A DNA stretch of 42,830 bases from JBGQOJ01 sp052119585 (GCF_052119585.1 NZ_JBGQOJ010000026.1:1-42830); one strand, 5' to 3'. Counted from the first letter of the stretch, positions 24,870-33,709 are shown. Program-made: numbers and translations. The notes: generated from the sequence alone by a model not told the origin.

Positions 24870-26932
24870 TGACAGTCGACGTCTGGCAAAAAGCCCTGTT
24901 GCGCCCCGATAGCATTGCGCTTGTGGGCGTGTCGGACGATGTTGGAAAGACCTCTGGCCGGCCTCTGCGGTTCCTGCGGGCGGCCGGCTATGGCGGCACG
25001 ATTTTTCCGGTCAACCCGACCCGCGAAACGGTCCAGGGCGAGCGGTCCTACCCGTCATTGTCGGCGCTGCCAGAGGTGCCCGAACACGCCTTTATCCTGA
25101 CAGACGCACAGCGCGCCCTCGATGCGCTTGAAGAGTGCGAGGCGCTTGGCATACCTGTTGCCACGGTGCTTGCCACCGGCTTTGCCGAGGCGGGCGAGAT
25201 GGGTGCTGCCAATACTGAAAGACTGCATGCGCTGATCTCACGGAGGCGGTTGCGGGTGCTGGGTCCGTCATCAATCGGGCTGGCGCAACTGCACCACGGT
25301 ATGACGCTGACGGCCAACGCCGCCTTTGCAGAGCCTGACCTGCCGAAAGGGGGGCTTTTTGTGGCCTCTCACAGCGGCAGCCTGATCGGGGCGATGTTGT
25401 CGCGGGGCAAGCGAAAGGGGTTGGGCTTTGCCGGTCTTGTCTCCGTCGGTGGCGAGGCGGATCTGGCCATTGGCGATGTCTGCATGGCGGCGCTGGATGA
25501 TCCAGACGTGACGGGCTTTCTTCTGTTTCTTGAACATATGCGCCACGCGGACCGGCTGCGGAGTTTCGCCGAAATGGCCGCGATGCGCGGCAAACACGTG
25601 GCCGCGTTCAAGCTGGGCCGCTCGGACGAGGCGGCGGAACTGGCGCAATCGCACACCGGCTCGCTTGCCGGTGCGGATGCGGTGGCGGATGTGTTCCTAA
25701 GGTCCTGCGGAATCGCGCGCGTGACGTCCTTTGAAGGGCTGCTAGAGGTGGCGCCCCTGTTGGCGCGGGTGCCTGCGGCCGTTCTGCCGCGACGCGGGCG
25801 GGTCGGTGTGATCACCACCACAGGTGGTGGTGCGGCGATGGCCGTCGATCAATTGGCCGGGCGGGGGGTGGATATTGTGCCCGCCGGTGACGAAACCCGC
25901 GCCCGTCTGGCGGAACTGGGGATTGCGCCGGGGCGCAGCCGCATCCTTGACCTGACGCTTGCCGGTACGCGCTATGACGTGATGCGTGCCGCGATCGAGG
26001 TCTTTCGCGCGGCGCCAGAATTCGATCTGGTGCTGGTTTGTGTCGGATCCTCGGCGCGGTTCAACCCGGACCTTGCGGTTCAGCCTGCGCTTGATCTGAT
26101 CGACACGGCTGGCCATCCTTTCGCGGTGTTTCTTGTGCCCGACGCGCCGGATGCAACCCGACGCTTGGCAGAGGCGGGCGTGCCGGTTTTCGAAGACCCC
26201 GAGACCTGCGCTGATGCCGTGGCCACGGCGCTTCATCGCCAGACGCCCGCATTGCCGCAGATTGTCCCGTTCATCGCGCCCTGCGCGGAGCGCACCTTGG
26301 ACGAGGCAGAGGCCTATGGCCGCCTTGGCACCCTACCAGTGGCGGACTGGGTGGTGCTGGACGTCGGCGCCCCTGTGCCGGAGCTTCCCTTTGGCTATCC
26401 CGTGGTGGTAAAAGTGCTTGATGCCGCAATCCCGCATAAAAGCGATGCGGGCGGCGTCATTGTCGGTTTGGGCAGCGCACAAGCACTGGCAGAGGCCATT
26501 GAGCGGATACAGGCCAACATCGCAAACCGCTTGCCCGGCCACAGTGTCAGCCGTGTTCTTGTCCAACGCATGCGTGCGGGGGTCGGCGAGGTCCTGATCG
26601 GCATGCGCCGCGACCCCCAGATAGGCCCCATGGTGGTGCTGGCCGCTGGTGGCATCTTCACCGAGATATACCGCGACAGCGTCATGCGGCTTGCCCCTGT
26701 CGATCTGGAGGGTGCAAAAGCGATGATCGCAACACTGAAGGTGACGCAGATCCTCGACGGAGCCCGAGGCCGGACCAAAGGCGATCTGGACGCGCTGGCG
26801 CGGGCCGTGGTCGCGGTGTCAAACCTTGCCCTCTGCGATGATATAATCGAGGCGGAAATCAATCCGCTTATTGTTTTGCCCAAGGGCGAGGGGGTCGCAG
26901 CAGTGGACGCATTGATCCGGGTGAGGGCGTAA
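24866..26932 (+). CDS. NDP-forming acyl-CoA synthetase (acetate-CoA ligase, ADP-forming family), copy 1
   Basis: A 688-residue fusion of the two chains found in archaeal Acd enzymes. It has a CoA-binding Rossmann domain (IALVGVSDDVGKTSGRP), a succinyl-CoA-ligase-like domain with the phosphorylated His263 in QSHTGSLAGA, and a C-terminal ATP-grasp domain with VVVKVLDAAIPHKSDAGG (His524). It interconverts an acyl-CoA plus ADP and phosphate with the free acid plus ATP, so it can activate an acid or recover ATP from a thioester. ATG at 24866 overlaps the dehydrogenase gene by 4 bp. A close relative lies at 28977. Confidence 0.92.
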   Translation: MMTVDVWQKALLRPDSIALVGVSDDVGKTSGRPLRFLRAAGYGGTIFPVNPTRETVQGERSYPSLSALPEVPEHAFILTDAQRALDALEECEALGIPVATVLATGFAEAGEMGAANTERLHALISRRRLRVLGPSSIGLAQLHHGMTLTANAAFAEPDLPKGGLFVASHSGSLIGAMLSRGKRKGLGFAGLVSVGGEADLAIGDVCMAALDDPDVTGFLLFLEHMRHADRLRSFAEMAAMRGKHVAAFKLGRSDEAAELAQSHTGSLAGADAVADVFLRSCGIARVTSFEGLLEVAPLLARVPAAVLPRRGRVGVITTTGGGAAMAVDQLAGRGVDIVPAGDETRARLAELGIAPGRSRILDLTLAGTRYDVMRAAIEVFRAAPEFDLVLVCVGSSARFNPDLAVQPALDLIDTAGHPFAVFLVPDAPDATRRLAEAGVPVFEDPETCADAVATALHRQTPALPQIVPFIAPCAERTLDEAEAYGRLGTLPVADWVVLDVGAPVPELPFGYPVVVKVLDAAIPHKSDAGGVIVGLGSAQALAEAIERIQANIANRLPGHSVSRVLVQRMRAGVGEVLIGMRRDPQIGPMVVLAAGGIFTEIYRDSVMRLAPVDLEGAKAMIATLKVTQILDGARGRTKGDLDALARAVVAVSNLALCDDIIEAEINPLIVLPKGEGVAAVDALIRVRA

Positions 26933-28980
26933 TGGCGGGGCAGGTTCATCTGGAACGCGACGGCGATATTGCCGTTTTGATCATAGATAATCCACCGGTG
27001 AATGCGGGGTCGCACGATATTCGCAAAGGGTTGCTTTCGGCAATCATGGCGGTCGAGGGTGACGCAAGTCTGTCGGGGGGCGTTCTGATCGGTGCGGGGC
27101 GCAGCTTTATCTCCGGCTCTGATATCCGCGAATTTGATCTGCCGCTTGGTCCGCCGCAGATGCCGCAGGTGATTGCGGCGATCGAGAGCGCGGCAAAGCC
27201 TTTCGTCGCGGCGCTGCACGGGGTGGCCCTTGGGGGTGGATACGAGCTGGCGCTTGGCTGCGATGCGCGCGTTGCTGCGCCCGGTACGGTGGTCGGGCTG
27301 CCTGAAACTGCGCTTGGGATTATTCCGGGCGCAGGCGGCACGCAAAAACTTCCCCGGCTGGTTGGTCGGGCCGAAGCGATCCGTCTGATTGCCGGTGCGG
27401 TGCGGGTCAAGGCGGACGAGGCCCTGTCGCTTGGCATGATCGACGCCATCGCCACGGGCGATCTGCGGGCGGCGGCGGTCGCGATGGTGCGTGATCTGGC
27501 GGGGGTGAAACGACGTGTGATCGACCTGCCCGTGCCCGAGGACGAGGATCTGGCCGCCGCGGTCACCCGCGCATCGCGCCGCGCCCGTCCCCATGTTCTG
27601 GCTGCAATCCATCATGTGCAGCAGGCCGGTCGGGTCCCCCAACAAGAGGGGTTGGCGGCGGAGCGCGCGACGTTCGAGGCCTTGCGCACCGCGCCCGAAG
27701 CTAAGGCGCTGCGCCACATCTTTTTCGCCGAGCGTGACGCGGCGCGTGGTAAGCCGGGCCGTGAGGCCAAGCCCTGCACGATCGAGCGGTTCGGCGTGAT
27801 CGGCAGCGGCACGATGGGCGCGGGGATCGCGTCGGCGATCCTGATGGCGGGCAAACCGGTGATCCTGATCGACACGCAGGCCGAGGCCCTTGCACGCGGG
27901 GTCGAGCGTATCTCGCAGGCGATAGACGGCGCGGTGACCCGCGGCCGTTTGACCGCGCTGGCAGCACAAAACGCCAAGGCGCGGCTGATCGCGCAGACTG
28001 ACCTTGCCGCACTCGCGCCCTGCGATGTGGTGATCGAAGCTGTATTCGAGGATCAAGCGGTCAAGCAGCAGCTGTTCCGCAAGCTGGATGCGATTCTGGC
28101 CCCTGACGCAATTATCGCGACCAACACGTCGTATCTGGACATCGACCGGATGGCGCAGGAAACAACACGCCCCGATCGGGTCATCGGCCTGCATTTCTTC
28201 AGCCCCGCGCATATCATGAAGCTGCTGGAAATCGTCCGTGCCAGCCACAGCAGCGATCAGGCGATGGCCACAGGTCTTGCCGTTGCGCGTATGCTGGGTA
28301 AACAGCCGGTCGAGGCGGCGAATGCCTTTGGCTTTATCGGAAACCGGATCTATGCGGCCTATAGGGCGGCCTGTGAATTCATTCTTGAAGACGGCGCGTT
28401 GCCGCATCAGGTGGATGCCGCACTGGAGCGGTTTGGCTTTGCCATGGGGCCTTTTGCGGTGGCTGATTTGTCGGGGCTGGACATCGCCTGGCATATGCGG
28501 CGGCAAACGGCGGCGGAAAGATCCCCCGCCGATCGCTATGTCCAGATTCCCGACCTCCTGTGCGAGGCGGGCCGCTTCGGGCGCAAGACCGGTGCGGGCT
28601 ATTACCGCTATGATGAGGTTGGAGCACGGCACCGTGACCCCAAGGTCGAGGCGCTGATCCTTGCGGCATCACGAGACAAGGGCATCCTGCGCCAAACCCT
28701 GACAGACGAAGACATCCAGATGCGCGCCTTGGCGGCCATCGTGAACGAGTCCGCTTGCGTTGTCGCAGATGGGGTCGCGCTGCGGCCGGGGGATGTGGAT
28801 GTCGTTTTGGTGAACGGCTACGGGTTTCCACGTTGGACAGGTGGTCCGGTGCATTGGGCAGGCCAGCAGGATCCTGTGGCGCTTGCCACGGCCTGTGCGC
28901 ACTTTGTCCAAGATGCTGGGCCAAGATGGAAAATTGGGGATCTGCGTGTTTTGATCGGATCGATGGGAGATACGGAATGA
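26932..28980 (+). CDS. fused enoyl-CoA hydratase/3-hydroxyacyl-CoA dehydrogenase (FadJ/FadB-like)
   Basis: A 682-residue bifunctional beta-oxidation enzyme. The N-terminal crotonase domain keeps both catalytic glutamates, Glu105 (GGYELA) and Glu125 (GLPETALG). The NAD-binding domain starts with GVIGSGTMGAG (Gly291 onward), and the dehydrogenase His421 lies in GLHFFSPAH. Two C-terminal HCDH domains follow (NAFGFIGNRIYAAYR, GYGFPRWTGGP). Length matches the peroxisomal-type and short FadJ-like forms rather than FadB (about 720). It overlaps both flanking acyl-CoA synthetase genes by 1 and 4 bp. Confidence 0.94.
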   Translation: MAGQVHLERDGDIAVLIIDNPPVNAGSHDIRKGLLSAIMAVEGDASLSGGVLIGAGRSFISGSDIREFDLPLGPPQMPQVIAAIESAAKPFVAALHGVALGGGYELALGCDARVAAPGTVVGLPETALGIIPGAGGTQKLPRLVGRAEAIRLIAGAVRVKADEALSLGMIDAIATGDLRAAAVAMVRDLAGVKRRVIDLPVPEDEDLAAAVTRASRRARPHVLAAIHHVQQAGRVPQQEGLAAERATFEALRTAPEAKALRHIFFAERDAARGKPGREAKPCTIERFGVIGSGTMGAGIASAILMAGKPVILIDTQAEALARGVERISQAIDGAVTRGRLTALAAQNAKARLIAQTDLAALAPCDVVIEAVFEDQAVKQQLFRKLDAILAPDAIIATNTSYLDIDRMAQETTRPDRVIGLHFFSPAHIMKLLEIVRASHSSDQAMATGLAVARMLGKQPVEAANAFGFIGNRIYAAYRAACEFILEDGALPHQVDAALERFGFAMGPFAVADLSGLDIAWHMRRQTAAERSPADRYVQIPDLLCEAGRFGRKTGAGYYRYDEVGARHRDPKVEALILAASRDKGILRQTLTDEDIQMRALAAIVNESACVVADGVALRPGDVDVVLVNGYGFPRWTGGPVHWAGQQDPVALATACAHFVQDAGPRWKIGDLRVLIGSMGDTE

Positions 28981-31055
28981 CTATGTCACAGACCGCGCTG
29001 GATGCGCTTTGGGCCCCGAAAAGCGTTGCGATTGTCGGCGCATCGGCTGATCCGACCAAGACCGGCGGACGGCCGGTCGCCTATCTGGTGAAACATGGGT
29101 TCGACGGGGCCATCTGGCCGATCAATCCACGTGCGGATCAGATCGCAGGTCTGCCCTGCTTTGCCAGCGTCGCAGATCTGCCGGGCGCACCGGACGTGGC
29201 CATTGTGCTGTTGGGCGTCGAGCGGGCAGAGGGCGCGGTGCGCGATCTGGCGGCCAAGGGCTGCAAAATCGCCATTGTGCTCGCCAGCGGCTATAGCGAG
29301 GCGGGCGAAGATGGGCGAAAACGGCAAGAGGCCCTGCGTGAGGCCGCCGGTCCCATGCGGTTGCTGGGTCCGAACACCATCGGTGCGATGGACCTGTCGC
29401 GTGGCATCGTCCTGTCGGCCAGCGGCGCGCTGGAGGGGGACAATATCCCCAAGGGCGGCATTTCCGTCGCCTCGCAAAGCGGCGGCATTCTTGGCGCGTT
29501 GCTGTCACGGGGGGCGGCTCGTGGGATCGGCTTTTGCAAACTGGCATCGACTGGCAACGAGGCCGATCTGGACATCGCGGACCTGATCGAGGCCTATGCC
29601 CATGATGACGCGACCACGGTGATCGCCGCCTATGTCGAGGGTATCCGCTCGGTCGAGAAATTCCGTCGCGCGGCCACCGCCGCCCGAGAGGCTGGCAAGC
29701 CATTGGTCGTTTACAAGGTCGGGCGCTCTGAATCCGGTGCGCGGGCGGCGGTATCTCATACGGGCGCCATGGCGGGCGAGGATCGGACCTACGACGCGCT
29801 GTTCCACCAGGTCGGGGCGATCCGTGCCGAGACGTTCAGCGATTTGCTGGACCTGCCGGCGATGCTGGCCAGCCGCCGCCGGATGCGAGGGCAGCGGGTG
29901 GCGATCCTGACCTCGACCGGTGGGGCGGGCAGCCTTGTGGCGGACAATTGCGGTATCCTCGGGCTGGAGGTTCCCGAGCTTGACGTGGCGACGGGCCGAA
30001 CATTGGCGGGGCTACTCGGGCAGAGTGCACCGATGACGGGCAATCCGGTGGATGTCACGCTGGCGGGCGTCGAGCCTGCGATCATGACGGCGGCCACGCA
30101 GGCCTTGCTGGCCTCAGACGGGATTGACGGGGTCGTGGTGGTTGTGGGGTCTTCGGCGCTTGCGCGGCCTGATGTGGCCGTGGGCGCTATCCGTGCAGGG
30201 GCTGCGGCCAGCGACAAGCCTTTGATCGCGTATGTCAGCCCCCATGCACCGCATATCCTGGATCTGCTGAACCGCGAAGGTGTGCCGGCCTTTGCCGCGC
30301 CCGAAACCTGCGCCATCGTGCTAAAGGCTGCGCTGCCCCTGCCTGCGCTCGGCCCGCTTTTGCCTATGGATGCGGCTCCTGTGCCTGACGGTTTGCCCAG
30401 TGGCACACTTAACGAGGCCGAGGCGCGCGCGCTGTTTGACGCCTTCGGGCTGGCGGGGGCTGAAAGCCATGTGGTGCAAACCGCCGCGGAGGCTCAGGTG
30501 GCCGCCGCGAAGTTGGGTGGTCCTGTTGTGCTAAAGGTCTTGTCGCGAGACATCGTGCACAAGTCCGATGTAGGCGGTGTCCGTGTCGGCCTGTCGCCCG
30601 AGGACGTCGGCCCGGCCCTGACGCAGATGGCGGGCAGTCTGTCTGCCCAAGGCCTGCCTGACCCAGAGGGGTATCTTGTGCAGGCGATGCTGTGCGGCGG
30701 CATCGAGATGATCCTTGGCCTGCGGCGCGACCCGCAACTGGGGATGCTGATCCTGCTGGGGGCGGGCGGTGTGCAGGCGGAACTTTCGGGCGACAGCACC
30801 TTGCGGTTGTTGCCACTGCGCAAAGGCGATGCATTGGGAATGGTTCAGGCGCTGCGTGTCAAGGCGTTGCTTGACGGGTATCGCGGTGCACCGGCGCATG
30901 ATGTTGCAGCGCTTGTTTCCTCGATCGAGGCACTGGCGCGGATGGGCGAGGCGCTGGGGGATCGCCTTGTCGAGGCAGAGATAAATCCGCTTTTCGTGAT
31001 GGCAGACGGGCAGGGCGTCGCTGCCGCTGACGGTCTTGTGGTGCTGAGCGCCTGA
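28977..31055 (+). CDS. NDP-forming acyl-CoA synthetase, copy 2
   Basis: A 692-residue protein with the same domain order as the gene at 24866. It has a CoA-binding domain (VAIVGASADPTKTGGRPVAYL), a ligase domain with His261 (VSHTGAMAGED), and an ATP-grasp domain with VVLKVLSRDIVHKSDVGG (His528). ATG at 28977 overlaps the hydratase/dehydrogenase stop by 4 bp. It is clearly diverged from copy 1, so the two may use different acyl groups or work in opposite directions. Its last codons (Ser-Ala-stop) form the left arm of the convergent terminator at 31047-31070. Confidence 0.92.
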   Translation: MTMSQTALDALWAPKSVAIVGASADPTKTGGRPVAYLVKHGFDGAIWPINPRADQIAGLPCFASVADLPGAPDVAIVLLGVERAEGAVRDLAAKGCKIAIVLASGYSEAGEDGRKRQEALREAAGPMRLLGPNTIGAMDLSRGIVLSASGALEGDNIPKGGISVASQSGGILGALLSRGAARGIGFCKLASTGNEADLDIADLIEAYAHDDATTVIAAYVEGIRSVEKFRRAATAAREAGKPLVVYKVGRSESGARAAVSHTGAMAGEDRTYDALFHQVGAIRAETFSDLLDLPAMLASRRRMRGQRVAILTSTGGAGSLVADNCGILGLEVPELDVATGRTLAGLLGQSAPMTGNPVDVTLAGVEPAIMTAATQALLASDGIDGVVVVVGSSALARPDVAVGAIRAGAAASDKPLIAYVSPHAPHILDLLNREGVPAFAAPETCAIVLKAALPLPALGPLLPMDAAPVPDGLPSGTLNEAEARALFDAFGLAGAESHVVQTAAEAQVAAAKLGGPVVLKVLSRDIVHKSDVGGVRVGLSPEDVGPALTQMAGSLSAQGLPDPEGYLVQAMLCGGIEMILGLRRDPQLGMLILLGAGGVQAELSGDSTLRLLPLRKGDALGMVQALRVKALLDGYRGAPAHDVAALVSSIEALARMGEALGDRLVEAEINPLFVMADGQGVAAADGLVVLSA

Positions 31056-31070
31056 CGGTCTTCAGGCGCT
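31047..31070. terminator. bidirectional terminator built from two convergent gene ends
   Basis: AGCGCCTGA at 31047-31055 and TCAGGCGCT at 31062-31070 form a perfect 9-bp stem with loop CGGTCT. Each arm is the final Ser-Ala-stop of one of the two converging genes. No T-run is present on either side, so termination efficiency is uncertain. Confidence 0.6.
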
Positions 31071-31493
31071 GTGTGACACCCGCCAGACGCCCTGCGCCGA
31101 AGCGACAGGGGCAGCGCCGACAAAGGCGGTGCCTGTCAGAAACACCATGCGCGTCGTTGATTGGGTGATCTGCGGCGTCATCTCCACCAGATCACCGATC
31201 CGCACCGGCGCAAGGAATTGATGATTCAGGCTGATTGTGGCGCCGCGGACGGCCCCGGTCGACAGCCGCGCGGTCTGGCCCATGACGCGATCCACAAAGG
31301 TCATCAGCATCCCGCCGTGCACCGCGCCATTGCGATTGGCGTGGATGGCGCGTGCAACAAAGGCAAACCTTTGCTGCCCGTTTACCTCGCGGCGCCACAG
31401 GCCGCCCACATGCCCGATGAACCCGTCATCAGGGTCGAGATGCCAGCCTGCTGTCCCGAGTTCTTTTTCCATAACGTCATTTGTGCGCCGCAT
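31062..31493 (-). CDS. hotdog-fold thioesterase, PaaI/YdiI-like
   Basis: A small thioesterase (143 residues from this start) that hydrolyses acyl-CoA thioesters. The hotdog motif ANRNGAVHGGMLMTFVDRVMG is clear, and FIGHVGGLWRRE precedes it as in a Rhodobacteraceae/Rhizobiales subfamily. The start is uncertain: ATGs at 31526, 31493 and 31472 are all in frame with poor ribosome sites. The 31526 ATG lies inside the shared regulatory motif, so a downstream start is favoured. The gene is divergent from tctB and converges on the acyl-CoA synthetase. It could release CoA from stalled intermediates. Confidence 0.85.
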   Translation of the reverse strand: MRRTNDVMEKELGTAGWHLDPDDGFIGHVGGLWRREVNGQQRFAFVARAIHANRNGAVHGGMLMTFVDRVMGQTARLSTGAVRGATISLNHQFLAPVRIGDLVEMTPQITQSTTRMVFLTGTAFVGAAPVASAQGVWRVSHSA

Positions 31494-31523
31494 CTCGCGG
31501 CCAAGCAAGCCGCTTGTCAGGCA

Positions 31524-31548
31524 CATCAAGCCTGACTGTTTGTTATGC
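31524..31548 (+). promoter_or_regulatory. second copy of the split motif, thioesterase-tct intergenic region
   Basis: CATCAAGCCTGACT, 5 bases, TTATGC, identical in both blocks and spacing to 23594-23618. It lies 91 bp before the tctB start and immediately upstream of the probable thioesterase start on the other strand, a position where one regulator could control both directions. Confidence 0.6.
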
Positions 31549-31564
31549 TCGCCCCCGCTTTAAC

Positions 31565-31581
31565 CTGTTGTGTGACAACAG
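31565..31581. promoter_or_regulatory. operator-like palindrome before tctB
   Basis: CTGTTGT and ACAACAG form a perfect 7-bp inverted repeat around GTG, 57 bp before the tctB GTG start. The size and symmetry suit a dimeric repressor such as a GntR-family protein. It differs from the palindrome at 5185-5200, so the regulator is probably another protein. Confidence 0.5.
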
Positions 31582-31638
31582 CGAAGGTTCAACACTGCAA
31601 CGTAGCTACAGACGTGCTGATCCGCAGGGAGGGGAAAA

Positions 31639-32088
31639 GTGCTTGATCGCGATTACCGAGATATCGTTGCCGGGCTTGGGCTGACCCTGATTGGTGTCGC
31701 TGCCGCGCTTTATGCGCTGTCAAAATATTCGATGGGAACGGTGAGCCGCATGGGGCCGGGCATGATGCCTGTGTCTCTGGGCGTCATTCTTGCCGTGTTC
31801 GGCCTTTCGATCGCAATTCCGGCCCTGTTCCGCAAGGGCGCGCCTTCGGACCTGCGTCTGCGCCCGTTGATCGTTCTGTGCATCTGCATTGTGTGCTTCG
31901 CGCTGATGATCGAAACGCTGGGCTTTGTGCCTGCGGTATTTTCGACCGTCGTGATAGCGACATTTGCGGAAAATAGGGTTCCGTTGACGCGTGCGCTGAT
32001 CCTCGGGGCGGGGTTGGCGCTGCTGACATGGGCGATCTTCATTCTTGGGCTTGGGTTGCCCATTTCCTCATTCGATTGGGCATTCTGA
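31639..32088 (+). CDS. tctB: tripartite tricarboxylate transporter, small membrane subunit (TctB)
   Basis: A 149-residue membrane protein with about four transmembrane helices (GLTLIGVAAALYAL, MPVSLGVILAVFGLSIAIPAL, LIVLCICIVCFALMIETLGF, LTRALILGAGLALLTWAIF). SMGTVSRMGPGMMPVSLG is the family signature. It begins with GTG after GAGGGG, and its stop overlaps the tctA ATG by one base. It supports uptake of a di- or tricarboxylate with TctA and the TctC binding protein encoded downstream. Confidence 0.9.
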   Translation: MLDRDYRDIVAGLGLTLIGVAAALYALSKYSMGTVSRMGPGMMPVSLGVILAVFGLSIAIPALFRKGAPSDLRLRPLIVLCICIVCFALMIETLGFVPAVFSTVVIATFAENRVPLTRALILGAGLALLTWAIFILGLGLPISSFDWAF

Positions 32089-33620
32089 TGGATATGCTGG
32101 CAAATCTTGCGCTGGGGCTGGAAACGGCGATCGCGCCGGTAAACCTGTTCTATTGTTTCGTAGGGGTCTTTTTGGGGACTTTTGTGGGCGTCATTCCGGG
32201 CGTTGGCCCGCTGGCCGCCATCTCAATGCTGTTTCCGATCACCTTCTATCTGGAGCCGACAGCGGCGCTGATCATGTTGGCGGGCATCTATTACGGCACC
32301 ACCTATGGCGGCTCTACCGCGTCGATCCTGTTGAACATTCCCGGCGCGACCTCGGCGGCGGTAACCTGCCTTGATGGCTATCCGATGGCGCAGCAGGGCC
32401 GGGCCGGCGTGGCGCTGTTCATGACCACAATCGCCTCGTTCGTCGGCGGATCGTTCGGGATCATCATCCTAAGCCTGTTTTCGCCTCTCATTGCGGATTA
32501 TGCGCTGACCTTTGGGCCGGCAGAGTATTTCGCGTTGATGGTGCTGGGGCTCGTGTCGGCCTCGACCATCGCGAATGCGTCGCCCTCCAAGGGGCTTTCG
32601 ATGGTTGTGTTCGGGATGCTGATCGCGACGGTCGGCATCGACAGCCAAAGCGGTGTGGGGCGGTTCACCTTTGGCTCCATGAGCTTGCTCGAAGGCTTTG
32701 GCATCAGCGCCATGGCCATGGGTCTGTTCGGCATCGGCGAGATTCTGACCTCTGTCGGGGCAGAGCGGAGCGCCAAGATCGACGCAACCAGTGCGCAAAT
32801 GAAAAATATGATGCCCACCCGCGACGATTGGCGCCGCTCCTGGATGCCCGCTATCCGCGGATCGTCCATTGGTGCGTTCTTCGGTGCCTTGCCGGGCACC
32901 GGCCCCTCAATTGCGGCCTTTATGGCCTATGCGATGGAAAAGCGCGTGTCAAAGACGCCAGAGCGGTTTGGCAACGGTGCCATCGAAGGGATCGTCGCCC
33001 CCGAGACCGCCAACAACGCGGCAGATCAGACCGCCTTTATTCCTACTTTGACGCTGGGTATTCCCGGCAGTGCCACCATGGCGTTGATGCTAGGCGCACT
33101 GATGGTGCACGGCATTCAGCCGGGGCCGACGCTGATCGCAAACGAGCCCGCGCTGTTCTGGGGGCTGGTCATGAGCTTTTGGATCGGCAACCTGATCCTT
33201 TTGGTGCTGAACCTGCCGTTGATCGGTCTTTGGGTGCGGCTATTGCTGATCCCCTATCACTATCTTTATCCGGGGATCCTCGTTTTTGTTTGCATAGGGG
33301 CCTACAGCGTGCGGGCCAACCCTGCGGATGTGTTCATGGTTCTGTGCTTTGGCGTGCTCGGCTATGCCATTCGCCTTGCCGGTCTGCCAGCCGCGCCGTT
33401 GCTTTTGGGGTTCGTGCTTGGCCCGCTTGTCGAAACCCAATTCCGTCGCGCGATGGTGCTGGCCCAAGGCGACTTTACCGCTGTTATAGAGCGCCCCATG
33501 GCAGGTACAGTGCTGGGCCTTTCGGCGCTGATGCTGATCTGGACGCTGGTCAGCGCGATCCTTACCCGCCGGCACAAGCGTCGTCTGGGCAAGGCAGAAA
33601 ACGCATCGCTGGGAGGATAG
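32088..33620 (+). CDS. tctA: tripartite tricarboxylate transporter, large membrane subunit (TctA)
   Basis: A 510-residue permease. It carries the TctA hallmarks GTFVGVIPGVGPLAAISML, YYGTTYGGSTASILLNIPG and, in the second half, GALPGTGPSIAAFMAYA and LTLGIPGSATMALMLGAL, the duplicated gly-rich hairpins of the family. About 11-12 membrane helices are expected. ATG at 32088 is preferred to an upstream in-frame start inside tctB. The gene order B-A-C, with the binding protein last, differs from the commoner C-B-A order. Confidence 0.95.
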   Translation: MDMLANLALGLETAIAPVNLFYCFVGVFLGTFVGVIPGVGPLAAISMLFPITFYLEPTAALIMLAGIYYGTTYGGSTASILLNIPGATSAAVTCLDGYPMAQQGRAGVALFMTTIASFVGGSFGIIILSLFSPLIADYALTFGPAEYFALMVLGLVSASTIANASPSKGLSMVVFGMLIATVGIDSQSGVGRFTFGSMSLLEGFGISAMAMGLFGIGEILTSVGAERSAKIDATSAQMKNMMPTRDDWRRSWMPAIRGSSIGAFFGALPGTGPSIAAFMAYAMEKRVSKTPERFGNGAIEGIVAPETANNAADQTAFIPTLTLGIPGSATMALMLGALMVHGIQPGPTLIANEPALFWGLVMSFWIGNLILLVLNLPLIGLWVRLLLIPYHYLYPGILVFVCIGAYSVRANPADVFMVLCFGVLGYAIRLAGLPAAPLLLGFVLGPLVETQFRRAMVLAQGDFTAVIERPMAGTVLGLSALMLIWTLVSAILTRRHKRRLGKAENASLGG

Positions 33621-33709
33621 CGATGCACGTCGCATGCGGTTTCTGCCGCAGGTGACACGAGGTGCCACTGGCATAATAAATCATCAAGACTCAACAGGAG
33701 GAGACTAAA

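Noticed and set aside
26395..28632. 745-codon open frame on the minus strand opposite the hydratase/dehydrogenase gene
   Set aside because: It is antisense to an intact, motif-rich gene in GC-rich DNA, where long empty frames are common; its translation has no recognisable domain and is rich in Arg, His and Gly.
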